DNA of 6,434 nt from Caldifarciminota bacterium. GTDB taxonomy: Bacteria; Hydrothermota; Tepidihabitantia; SM23-42. The notes under the pieces are model-generated. The model was not told where the DNA came from. It ran no database searches and saw only the letters and a program-made list of their open reading frames with translations. Positions 1-6,288 of the stretch are shown in pieces (position 1 is the first letter of the stretch; each line of letters starts with the position of its first letter). A program made the position numbers and the translations under genes. The DNA lies in assembly GCA_030671005.1 (NCBI GenBank), contig DAOVAN010000094.1, forward strand, positions 1 to 6,434, given 5' to 3'.

Positions 1-2
1 AT

Positions 3-374
3 GCTAGTGTCGAAGGCATACCAATTACACAATTATTACCTCAAGAAAAGATCGACAACTTGCTCAAGCGCACCAGAGCAGCGGGTAGTGAAATTCTATC
101 ATACCTTAAGACGGCCACAGCCCATTATGCACCTGCCGCGGCACTCGCGGAAATTGTCGAAGCCATAATCAAAGATTCGAAACGAGTGCTATGTGTATCC
201 GCATGTTTACAAGGCGAATATGACGTAAAAGATCTGAGTCTCGGTGTACCAGCAATAATCGGCGCTAAAGGAGTGGAAAAGGTAATCGAACTTCAACTCA
301 CAATCGAGGAACGACATCAATTCGAGGAATCGGTTGCAATCATAAAGAACGCAGTAGATACCCTGGAAATCTAA
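3..374 (+). CDS. mdh: Malate dehydrogenase-like protein, C-terminal part (5' end outside window)
   Basis: The reading frame is open from base 3 to the TAA at 372-374, so about 123 residues are visible. The TTG at 60 is just an internal leucine codon, not a start. The visible part matches the C-terminal catalytic domain of LDH-like malate dehydrogenases: GIPIT near the left edge, then RTR, YLKT, YAPAAA, GEY, GVP and GVEK. By hand alignment about 57 of 122 residues equal those of the complete MDH just downstream, so the two are tandem paralogues and not a recent copy. Some positions conserved in the neighbour are changed here: LPCSAYL becomes LCVSACL and GEYG becomes GEYD. The NAD-binding half and catalytic His/Asp/Arg lie outside the window, so substrate is unproven; it could be a different 2-hydroxyacid dehydrogenase. 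The next gene starts 14 bases after the stop, indicating one operon. Confidence 0.85.
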   Translation, partial: ASVEGIPITQLLPQEKIDNLLKRTRAAGSEILSYLKTATAHYAPAAALAEIVEAIIKDSKRVLCVSACLQGEYDVKDLSLGVPAIIGAKGVEKVIELQLTIEERHQFEESVAIIKNAVDTLEI

Positions 375-388
375 GAGGAGGTAATAAA

Positions 389-1324
389 ATGAGAAAGGTC
401 ACCATTATTGGCGCAGGGAACGTTGGAAGCTCTGTGGCACTATACTTAGCTGAACACAAAATTGCCGATATCTATCTTGTTGACGTAGTAGCAGGACTTC
501 CCGAAGGTAAGGCACTCGATGCCGAAGAAGCGGCACCGATACGACGCTACGATGTTGAACTAAGGGGTTCTACAGATTTCTCTTGTATGGTCGAGTCAGA
601 CGTTGTGGTTATTACTGCTGGCATCGCAAGACGACCCGGGATGTCCCGTGATGACCTACTGAACACCAATGCCAAGATCATAAAATCGGTATCTGAAAAG
701 GTTGCGGCATACGCACCTAATTCCATAATCATCATGGTTACCAACCCACTCGACGTCATGGCTTATTTGGCGTTGAAGACCACGGGGTTTGCGCTAAAGA
801 AGGTTGTTGGAATGGCCGGCATACTCGATTCGATCAGGTTCCGGTCTTTTGTCGCTCAAAAATTCGGCGTTTCGGTCATCGACACAACGGCCATGGTACT
901 AGGTGGTCATGGTGATTCTATGGTTCCATTGCCAAGATATTCAACCGTTGCAGGTATTCCGATCACGGAATTGATGTCTAAAGATGACATAGACAAGATA
1001 ATCGAAAGAACTCGCAAGGGCGGAGCAGAAATTGTTGGTTATCTCAAGACGGGTAGTGCCTATTATGCGCCGGCGGCTGCGGTTGCCAAGATGGTCGAAT
1101 GCATAGTCAGAGACAAGAGACGTATTCTGCCGTGTTCTGCTTATTTGAAAGGCGAGTATGGCATCGAAGGGCTATTCGTCGGCGTACCAGTAATGTTAGG
1201 CAAGAACGGCGTTGAAAAGATCGTAGAACTCGAACTCATCCCCGAAGAAAGAGAAGCCTTACATACTTCAGCTTCGGCAGTCAGGACAGTGATAGAAAAA
1301 CTGGAGGACCTGGGAATCATCTAA
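389..1324 (+). CDS. mdh: Malate dehydrogenase, NAD-dependent, LDH-like type
   Basis: This cytoplasmic enzyme interconverts L-malate and oxaloacetate with NAD(H). The 311-residue length fits the LDH-like bacterial MDHs (Chloroflexus type). The Rossmann motif GAGNVG is at residues 8-13, and Asp32 at the end of the second strand favours NAD over NADP. The substrate loop RRPGMSR (81-87) carries Arg81, which distinguishes malate from lactate dehydrogenases, and Arg87. TNPLD (118-122) is followed by the catalytic relay Asp147 and His174 (GGHGDS) and by substrate-binding Arg150. The start is supported by a GAGGAGGT ribosome site at 375-382, six bases before the ATG. It sits between a diverged MDH paralogue and a LarA-type racemase, which suggests a role in 2-hydroxyacid turnover as well as in the TCA cycle. 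Malate specificity is strong from Arg81; direction of flux cannot be read. Confidence 0.95.
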   Translation: MRKVTIIGAGNVGSSVALYLAEHKIADIYLVDVVAGLPEGKALDAEEAAPIRRYDVELRGSTDFSCMVESDVVVITAGIARRPGMSRDDLLNTNAKIIKSVSEKVAAYAPNSIIIMVTNPLDVMAYLALKTTGFALKKVVGMAGILDSIRFRSFVAQKFGVSVIDTTAMVLGGHGDSMVPLPRYSTVAGIPITELMSKDDIDKIIERTRKGGAEIVGYLKTGSAYYAPAAAVAKMVECIVRDKRRILPCSAYLKGEYGIEGLFVGVPVMLGKNGVEKIVELELIPEEREALHTSASAVRTVIEKLEDLGII

Positions 1325-1356
1325 GTAACCCCCACAAAGTTGACTAACACAGACAT

Positions 1357-2739
1357 ATGAAGCTAAAAGTAGGAATATCGTACGGCAGAGAGACAGTCAA
1401 CGTTCACATCGAAGAACGGAACATCGGCGAAATAGTATTTCCCAATGAGGTGAAGATCGGAAATGAAGAGCAGATCATCGGGCAAGCCCTGGCAAACCCT
1501 ATCTCTTCTGACAAATTTGACGAATTCTTGAGTGACGCCAAAGATATCCTATTTTTGGTCAATGACGCAACAAGACCAACACCGACCGCCAAAATCCTGA
1601 AGATCATTTACCCCAAGATAAAAGACAAGAATACTAAATTCCTCATTGCTACAGGTATGCACCGCGCACCAACCGAAGACGAATACCTGGAAATATTCGG
1701 TGAACTCTACGAAACGCTCAAGGATAGGATATATGCCCACGATTCCAAGAAAGACGAGGATATGGTTCATCTCGGTACATCGAAAAACGGCACGGAGATG
1801 TATGTTAACAAAATGGCGGTCGACGCACACAAGATCGTTATCATAGGATCTGTCGAGCCGCACTATTTTGCTGGCTATACCGGCGGAAGAAAATCATTTC
1901 TGCCCGGCATCGCTGCATATAACACAATCGAACAAAACCACAAACTCGCACTGAAAGCGAGTGCCAAAGCACTCAGTCTCCAGGGAAACCCGGTACATGA
2001 GGATATGGAAGATGCCATTCTGACGATCAAGGAGAAAGAAGTCTTTTCTATCATGACAGTTTTAGACCGCAACGAGCGTATCTACGCGGCGACCGCAGGC
2101 GACATCACCGAATCACTGAAAGCAGCAATAGACAAAGCACACGAGGTCTTTTCAGTCGAAATAAAAGAAAAAGCAGATATAGTCGTCGCGGTGGCGCCGT
2201 ATCCAATGGACATCGATCTGTATCAATCCCAGAAGGCATTGGATAATAGCAAGTTTGCCCTAAATGATAACGGCATTCTAATACTCGTTTCCAAATGTCG
2301 CATGGGCGTTGGAAGTGATACCTTCATCAAATTACTGAGCAGTTGCCGTTCGCCTCAAGAGACCCTGGACAAAATCGACAAGGAATTCAAGCTGGGTTAT
2401 CACAAAGCAGCCAAAATGGCCGAGATAGCGCGTTGGGCGCAGATGTGGGCGGTCACGAGCCTTGATGACGAATTACTGGAAAGCGTCTTCATCAGACCAT
2501 TTCAAACCTTGCAAGAGGCAATCGACACAGCCATTTCCATAAAAGGAGAAGAAAGAATCCTCTTTCTTATGAATGCCAGTCTTACCGTACCCAAGCTCAG
2601 AAAGCGTCTCGTGCACAGACCCAAGAAGTTCATCCACGCCAGCAGATGGGAAAAAGGAGTTCCATCCACTCGATACAAAGCGGCAGAACTGCCTAAAGAA
2701 ATCGAAGAGTCGATATATCACATGTATACAGAAATGTGA
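1357..2739 (+). CDS. larA: LarA-family nickel-dependent 2-hydroxyacid racemase (lactate or malate racemase)
   Basis: LarA enzymes racemise 2-hydroxyacids by hydride transfer using a nickel-pincer nucleotide bound covalently to lysine. All key residues of Lactobacillus plantarum LarA are present with a constant offset. Asp70 and Arg73 lie in DATRP, His102 in GMHR, His169 in EPHYFAGYTGG, Lys179 is the cofactor-attachment position, His195 is the nickel ligand, and Gln290 and Lys293 lie in YQSQK. The protein has 460 residues against about 424 for that LarA, the excess being mostly C-terminal. The usual GGYP turn before the YQ motif reads APYP here (about 282-285). Substrate is not fixed by sequence: members act on lactate, malate, 2-hydroxyglutarate and others, and the preceding MDH genes make malate attractive. 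The gap to mdh is 32 bases with no terminator, so it is probably co-transcribed. No good Shine-Dalgarno precedes the ATG, but the N-terminus MKLKVGISYG fits the family. The cofactor genes larB, larC and larE are not in the window. Confidence 0.9.
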   Translation: MKLKVGISYGRETVNVHIEERNIGEIVFPNEVKIGNEEQIIGQALANPISSDKFDEFLSDAKDILFLVNDATRPTPTAKILKIIYPKIKDKNTKFLIATGMHRAPTEDEYLEIFGELYETLKDRIYAHDSKKDEDMVHLGTSKNGTEMYVNKMAVDAHKIVIIGSVEPHYFAGYTGGRKSFLPGIAAYNTIEQNHKLALKASAKALSLQGNPVHEDMEDAILTIKEKEVFSIMTVLDRNERIYAATAGDITESLKAAIDKAHEVFSVEIKEKADIVVAVAPYPMDIDLYQSQKALDNSKFALNDNGILILVSKCRMGVGSDTFIKLLSSCRSPQETLDKIDKEFKLGYHKAAKMAEIARWAQMWAVTSLDDELLESVFIRPFQTLQEAIDTAISIKGEERILFLMNASLTVPKLRKRLVHRPKKFIHASRWEKGVPSTRYKAAELPKEIEESIYHMYTEM

Positions 2740-2795
2740 TAGAGCGTACTCGTCGTAAACTACAATCTTATAACAGACTAAACCCACAGAAAATA

Positions 2796-2823
2796 TTGAC
2801 TTACGCAAGAAATTCGCTATAAT
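2796..2823 (+). promoter_or_regulatory. Sigma-70-type promoter for the lipoyl protein-glcD-glcF operon
   Basis: A -35 box TTGACT (2796-2801, five of six consensus bases) and a perfect -10 box TATAAT (2818-2823) are separated by 16 bases. Transcription would start near 2829-2831 and give a leader of about 137 nt before the ATG at 2968. It is the strongest promoter-like match I saw between genes, and it falls where the upstream MDH-racemase block ends. No clear factor-independent terminator separates the blocks, so read-through from upstream is also possible. Confidence 0.8.
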
Positions 2824-2846
2824 AGATTACGTAATAACATAAAGAA

Positions 2847-2947
2847 GGGCTTCATACCTGCACAGCATACGTGAACTACGTGTATGGTTATCTGTGCAAG
2901 GTGATGTACCATGAGAGCCTAAGGAATTCTTTTATTTATTTAAGGCT
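2847..2947 (+). promoter_or_regulatory. Structured 5' leader, possible cis-regulatory RNA of unknown class
   Basis: The transcribed leader can fold into a long interrupted hairpin. GGGCUU (2847-2852) faces GAGCCU (2915-2920, with wobble ends). CAUACC (2853-2858) faces GGUGAUG (2900-2906, one bulge). UGCACAG (2859-2865) pairs perfectly with CUGUGCA (2892-2898). An eight-pair apical stem (2866-2873 with 2879-2886, two G-U pairs) closes an AACUA loop. AGCCU at 2916-2920 can instead pair with AGGCU at 2943-2947, just upstream of the ribosome site at 2955-2961, giving two mutually exclusive folds. I could not match it to glycine, SAM, c-di-GMP, T-box, THF or other riboswitch cores. The pairings are seen directly; a regulatory role is inference, and a plain stability hairpin is possible. 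Confidence 0.45.
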
Positions 2948-2967
2948 GACTGAAAAGGAGGCGTCAC

Positions 2968-3402
2968 ATGGAAATCCAGGGCTTTAATATGCCTGACGAT
3001 TTGCATTATCATGAAGAAAACAGCTGGGTAAAAATGGAAGACGACGGAACAGTACGTGTGGGCATGGATGATTTCTATCAAAAACAAGCAGGCGAAACAA
3101 CCTACATCGATCTGCCGTTTGAGGGTGATTCCGTGAGTCAGGGTGAGACGTGTGGTAAGATCCAATCATCGAAATGGGTCGGCAAATTAGTATCACCCAT
3201 CTCAGGTGAAATCGTGGAGGTAAACAGCGAGCTGGAAAGCGACTGTCGCCTGATCAACAACGATTCCTATGGTGCTGGTTGGATCATGAAGATCAAGCCG
3301 TCTAACCTTGAAGTAGAACTGAAGAACCTCGCACATGGTCCCGAAGCTCTAAAGAAATTCATTCAGGGACATGTCGACAAAGCAGGCCGGGGTGGCGAGT
3401 AA
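2968..3402 (+). CDS. gcvH: GcvH-like lipoyl-carrier protein, probably not part of a glycine cleavage system
   Basis: The protein has the H-protein (biotinyl/lipoyl) fold signature: a YxxHEExxWV start (residues 14-21), VGMDDF (31-36), IDLPFEGDSV (47-56), the lysine hairpin QSSKW (66-70), SPISGEIVEVN (76-86), LINNDSYG and GWIMKI. Lys69 is the expected lipoylation site, and Gly80 at +11 is conserved. The usual Glu three residues before the lysine is Gln66, which could alter recognition by lipoylation enzymes. At 144 residues it is longer than typical GcvH (about 125-130), owing to a charged C-terminal tail. A strong AAGGAGG at 2955-2961, six bases before the ATG, supports the start. It leads an operon with glcD and glcF, and no gcvT or gcvP is present, so a role in shuttling reducing equivalents as a lipoyl disulfide is proposed. 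Ordinary GcvH function with partners encoded elsewhere is not excluded. Confidence 0.85.
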   Translation: MEIQGFNMPDDLHYHEENSWVKMEDDGTVRVGMDDFYQKQAGETTYIDLPFEGDSVSQGETCGKIQSSKWVGKLVSPISGEIVEVNSELESDCRLINNDSYGAGWIMKIKPSNLEVELKNLAHGPEALKKFIQGHVDKAGRGGE

Positions 3403-3454
3403 TAAAATAACCTAGTCATAAAGAACCATTTAAGTCAAAGTTTTGATAACCGAA

Positions 3455-3495
3455 GGAATACTCAAGAAAATATCATAGTCACTAAAAAGTATTCC
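3455..3495 (+). repeat. 8-bp perfect inverted repeat in the lipoyl protein-glcD gap
   Basis: GGAATACT (3455-3462) and AGTATTCC (3488-3495) are exact reverse complements separated by an A/T-rich 25-base loop, within the 124-base gap. No T-run follows, so it is not a terminator. It could be an mRNA processing or stability hairpin that sets unequal expression of the two genes, or an operator. I saw no convincing separate promoter in this gap. Confidence 0.4.
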
Positions 3496-3515
3496 ATAGA
3501 TACCAACACGATAGT

Positions 3516-3522
3516 AAGGGGG
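3516..3522 (+). promoter_or_regulatory. Ribosome binding site of glcD
   Basis: AAGGGGG lies four bases before the ATG at 3527 and ten before the ATG at 3533. Both codons are in frame and encode nearly the same protein (MTMTKDN or MTKDN), so the start is uncertain by two residues. Confidence 0.6.
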
Positions 3523-3526
3523 TTGA

Positions 3527-4963
3527 ATGACAATGACCAAAGATAACATCAAACAACTGCAAGATATTGTCGGCACAGATAATATTAAAAATGATATCGC
3601 TGACCTATATGTCTACGGTTCTGATTCGTCTGTACATAAAGCCTTGGCTTCAGTCGTAGTAAGACCTACGACAACAGAACAGGTGCAGGCAATATTGCGT
3701 TATGCAAACGCCGAACTCATACCTGTTATAGCACGAGGTTCAGGGTCTGGCATGTCTGGTCAGGCAGTTCCGATTGACGGTGGGATTGTGATGGATTTAA
3801 AGAAAATGAACCGTATTCTTGAGATACGACCCGAGGATGTGCTCTGCAAAGTTGAACCAGGAGTAGTGGATGACGATCTGAATAGAGCGCTCAAACCGCA
3901 TGGCCTGTTTTACCCTCCAGCACCGGCATCAAGCAGGGTCGCAACGATTGGTGGAGAAATCGCCAATAATGCCTCTGGTATACGATCTGTGAAATACGGG
4001 GCAACACGGGATTCTGTTCTCGGAATGAAGGTCGTGCTTGCCAATGGCGATCTAGTTAACCTCGGCTCAAACACACGTGTAGAAGCATCTGGGTACCAAC
4101 TCGATAGACTCATGGTTGGTTCTGAAGGTACGCTCGGAATAATTGTAGAAGCAACATTGTTACTCAAACCGATTCCAAAATTCCGCTGTATTGGTAGGGC
4201 TAGTTTTAACAAACTTAAGGATGCTGGCGAATCAATATCTGAAATAATTGCAGGCGGCGCCCAGCCATCTATGCTTGAGTTAATGGATAATATCGCCATT
4301 ACGGCCGTAAACACAACACTTAAAATGGGTCTACCTGATGTCGAGGCAATTATCATGTTTGAAGCCGATGGAAAAGTGAAAGAAGCTGTAGATGCTGAAA
4401 TGAAATTAATGAAAGAAATATGCGAAAAACATAATGCCTTTGGCATTGAATTGAGTTACGATCTAAAGGAAAGAACAAAACTATTCGCTGGAAGGAAAAA
4501 ATTGTTTGCTGCATTATCACGATACAAAGAGGGATTATCATGTACTTCCCTGGCTGATGACATGGCAGTTCCCTATTCAAAAATGGCAGAGTGTGCGAGC
4601 AAAATCCATGAGATTGCCAAGCGTAATAATGTGGTAATGACTGCCTACGGACACTGTGGTTCGGGCTGTATGCATACAAAGATATTAATGGACCCCACCA
4701 AGAAAGAACAGTGGGAAAGCGCAAAACGGGCAGTAGAAGAGGTCTATGAATATGTCCGCTCAGTTGGTGGAACAACCTCTGCTGAACATGGTATCGGACT
4801 CTCGAAAGCACCAGCATGGAAAAAAGAAAAGGTAGACTCTCTCGCTTTGTTGAAAGCAGTTAAGAAAGCATTTGACCCTAATAATATATTGAATCCGCAC
4901 AAAATGCAAGATGCGCCCGATGATTGGGTTAGTGCAACTGAATTAAGATATCCGGTAGAATAG
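3527..4963 (+). CDS. glcD: FAD-linked D-2-hydroxyacid dehydrogenase, GlcD/D-LDH family
   Basis: This VAO/PCMH-type flavoprotein oxidises a 2-hydroxyacid such as D-lactate, glycolate or D-malate to the 2-oxoacid. The FAD domain shows VVRPTTTEQV, then ARGSGSGMSGQ (69-79, pyrophosphate loop), ATIGGEIANNASG (139-151), KYGATRDSVLG and VGSEGTLGI (197-205). The C-terminal substrate domain carries GHCGSGCMH (375-383), SAEHGIGLSK (418-427) and FDPNNILNPHKM near the end. Length (478) fits GlcD and Dld2 proteins. The family motif is normally GHxGDGNxH; here Asp is Ser379 and Asn is Cys381, while His376, His383 and Glu420, the presumed metal and substrate ligands, remain. The downstream FeS gene starts eight bases after the stop, so the two proteins very likely form an electron-transfer complex. 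No glcE is present. Exact substrate is unknown; the racemase next door favours a D-2-hydroxyacid. Confidence 0.93.
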   Translation: MTMTKDNIKQLQDIVGTDNIKNDIADLYVYGSDSSVHKALASVVVRPTTTEQVQAILRYANAELIPVIARGSGSGMSGQAVPIDGGIVMDLKKMNRILEIRPEDVLCKVEPGVVDDDLNRALKPHGLFYPPAPASSRVATIGGEIANNASGIRSVKYGATRDSVLGMKVVLANGDLVNLGSNTRVEASGYQLDRLMVGSEGTLGIIVEATLLLKPIPKFRCIGRASFNKLKDAGESISEIIAGGAQPSMLELMDNIAITAVNTTLKMGLPDVEAIIMFEADGKVKEAVDAEMKLMKEICEKHNAFGIELSYDLKERTKLFAGRKKLFAALSRYKEGLSCTSLADDMAVPYSKMAECASKIHEIAKRNNVVMTAYGHCGSGCMHTKILMDPTKKEQWESAKRAVEEVYEYVRSVGGTTSAEHGIGLSKAPAWKKEKVDSLALLKAVKKAFDPNNILNPHKMQDAPDDWVSATELRYPVE

Positions 4964-4968
4964 GAGAG
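4963..4968 (+). promoter_or_regulatory. Ribosome binding site of glcF overlapping the glcD stop
   Basis: GGAGAG begins in the last base of the glcD TAG stop (4961-4963), and its GGAG core is five bases before the glcF ATG at 4972. This layout suggests translational coupling and stoichiometric synthesis of the flavoprotein and FeS subunits. Confidence 0.7.
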
Positions 4969-4971
4969 AAC

Positions 4972-6030
4972 ATGGCAAAGAAACACTTAAAAGAGTGGAA
5001 CGACGAATTAAACGTTTGCATAAGGTGTGCTTATTGTTTTGAAGGATGTCCTGTCTTCAAGGTTACTGGTTGGGAATCAGACTCAGCGCGGGGAAAAATC
5101 ATTCTTGCCTCTGGAGTAGTCAGTGGCGATCTTGAACCATCGCAGTATATTGCAGACAAATTATTCCAGTGTACGTATTGTCGGGATTGTTCTGAGCGAT
5201 GCTCAGCCAATGTTTCTGTAGTGGATGTCCTTGCAGCAGCACGAGCAGATATTGTTGAGGCTGGTTTTGCATCTGATACACACAAAGGCATGGCAAAGAA
5301 TGTCAAGGAAACCGGCAATATCTTTGGCGACACAGAGATAAAAGCACCTGCGCAGAAAGGTGAAATACCTGTATACATAGGGTGTCAATATCTTGCCAGG
5401 CCTAATCAGACAAAAATGCATCTCAAGATTCTTGAAAAACTTGGGGTAAAACCACTGATCAAAGACGAAATATGCTGTGGTTATCCCCTATATGCGCTTG
5501 GATTCAGAAAGGAATTCGAAGAACACAAGAAAAAGTTTTTGGAAATCTTCCCAGAAAAAGAAATCGTAGCCCTCTGCCCTACTTGTGCGGCCTTTATACA
5601 CGAAGAATACAAAAAAGATGTTAAACACATTACCCAGTTCTTCTTAGAACATCTCCCTGAAAAGAATCTTGGCCTAAAGGCAACTTACCATGACCCCTGT
5701 GACCTCTCACGCGTCATGGGTATAACCGAAGAACCGCGAGAAATACTGAAAAAACTCGGCGTAGAACTCATTGAGATGCCACGCAACAGAAAAACATCCC
5801 ATTGTTGCGGCGGGGGCGGTGGTATACTGATGTCAGATGTGAACCTCTCGGATGATATTGCTATCCTTCGTATTAAGCAGGCAATTGCTACAGGAGCGCC
5901 GCTCCTTATTACCCCATGTCCAACGTGCGAACAGGTCCTAAGAAAAGCAGCTGCTGTTATGAAAGAAAAGGGCGACGGTAGTATTCAAGTCAAAAACTTA
6001 AGCGATATAGTCTGGAAAGCACTCGCATAA
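4972..6030 (+). CDS. glcF: GlcF-type iron-sulfur oxidoreductase with two CCG domains
   Basis: This is the electron-acceptor subunit for the upstream flavoprotein. Two N-terminal ferredoxin-type motifs are seen: Cys16-19-22-26 followed by Pro27, and Cys67-70-73-77, so up to two 4Fe-4S clusters. Two cysteine-rich CCG domains follow, as in HdrB/HdrD, GlpC and GlcF. The first is Cys138, Cys168-Cys169-Gly, Cys202xxCys205; the second is Cys243, Cys278-Cys279-Gly, Cys316xxCys319. Second-domain spacings (34 and 35) fit the canonical CCG pattern; the first domain is slightly shorter (29 and 31). In HdrB such motifs hold noncubane 4Fe-4S clusters that react with disulfides. At 352 residues it is more compact than E. 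coli GlcF (about 407). No membrane segment is visible, so it is probably cytoplasmic or peripheral. A GlpC- or HdrD-like relative with another acceptor cannot be excluded. A strong terminator follows within 22 bases. Confidence 0.93.
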   Translation: MAKKHLKEWNDELNVCIRCAYCFEGCPVFKVTGWESDSARGKIILASGVVSGDLEPSQYIADKLFQCTYCRDCSERCSANVSVVDVLAAARADIVEAGFASDTHKGMAKNVKETGNIFGDTEIKAPAQKGEIPVYIGCQYLARPNQTKMHLKILEKLGVKPLIKDEICCGYPLYALGFRKEFEEHKKKFLEIFPEKEIVALCPTCAAFIHEEYKKDVKHITQFFLEHLPEKNLGLKATYHDPCDLSRVMGITEEPREILKKLGVELIEMPRNRKTSHCCGGGGGILMSDVNLSDDIAILRIKQAIATGAPLLITPCPTCEQVLRKAAAVMKEKGDGSIQVKNLSDIVWKALA

Positions 6031-6051
6031 AACTCCAACGCTATCTACAAT

Positions 6052-6083
6052 AAAAAGGGGCAGCCCACAGCTGCCCCTTTTTT
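6052..6083 (+). terminator. Rho-independent terminator of the glcDF operon
   Basis: An eight-pair perfect stem GGGGCAGC (6057-6064) / GCTGCCCC (6070-6077) with a CCACA loop is followed by six T (6078-6083) and preceded by five A (6052-6056). The A and T tracts extend the stem and would let it act in both directions. It starts 22 bases after the glcF stop. Confidence 0.95.
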
Positions 6084-6121
6084 GCTAAACTCAGAAATGG
6101 CTACTTTGTCAACGTGACGCG

Positions 6122-6288
6122 TGGGGTCAAATCTTCAATCTTCAATTAAACTACGCACACTCTTTTCCGCGTTAGCATATTGTGCCTTCACATCTTCATT
6201 TCTTTTCATCACCTCAAAGGACGTACCATCGTCAATCGTATTCAATTGATCGTGAATGTCAATGTTGAAGATTGAAGATTTGACCCCA
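6122..6288. repeat. 167-bp unit bounded by a perfect 24-bp inverted repeat, mobile or REP-like
   Basis: Bases 6122-6145 are exactly the reverse complement of 6265-6288. Each arm has an outer TGGGGTCAAATC and an inner tandem of a seven-base motif (AATCTTC twice). The 119-base interior has no recognisable gene. No transposase is visible, and no target-site duplication brackets the unit, although CCCAATAAA is repeated in tandem at 6285-6293 and 6294-6302 on the right edge. From memory, unverified, GGGGTCAAATC ends occur in repeats scattered through environmental bacterial genomes near Y1/RAYT-type transposases. A MITE-like or REP-like element is the best guess. Confidence 0.6.

Noticed and set aside
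60..374. A short independent gene starting at TTG 60
   Set aside because: The frame is open back to base 3 and the upstream residues (GIPITQLL) continue the malate dehydrogenase match, so this is a truncated view of a larger gene.
1339..1366. TTGACT upstream of the LarA homologue as a -35 box
   Set aside because: No acceptable -10 box at 16-18 bases; the spacing would place the start inside the coding region. Read-through from mdh is simpler.
2740..2795. Terminator after the racemase gene
   Set aside because: No GC-rich hairpin followed by a T-run is present between the stop and the promoter.
2824..2967. Known glycine riboswitch before a gcvH-like gene
   Set aside because: The conserved tandem aptamer core elements of glycine riboswitches are not visible; the fold is one long hairpin.
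2871..2987. 38-codon GTG frame in the leader that overlaps the lipoyl-protein start
   Set aside because: No ribosome site, out of frame with the gene, no recognisable peptide or attenuator pattern; it coincides with the hairpin and is probably chance.
3910..4446. Long minus-strand frame of 178 codons opposite glcD
   Set aside because: It is antisense to a well-supported gene, and the peptide has the composition expected of a codon-bias shadow without recognisable domains.
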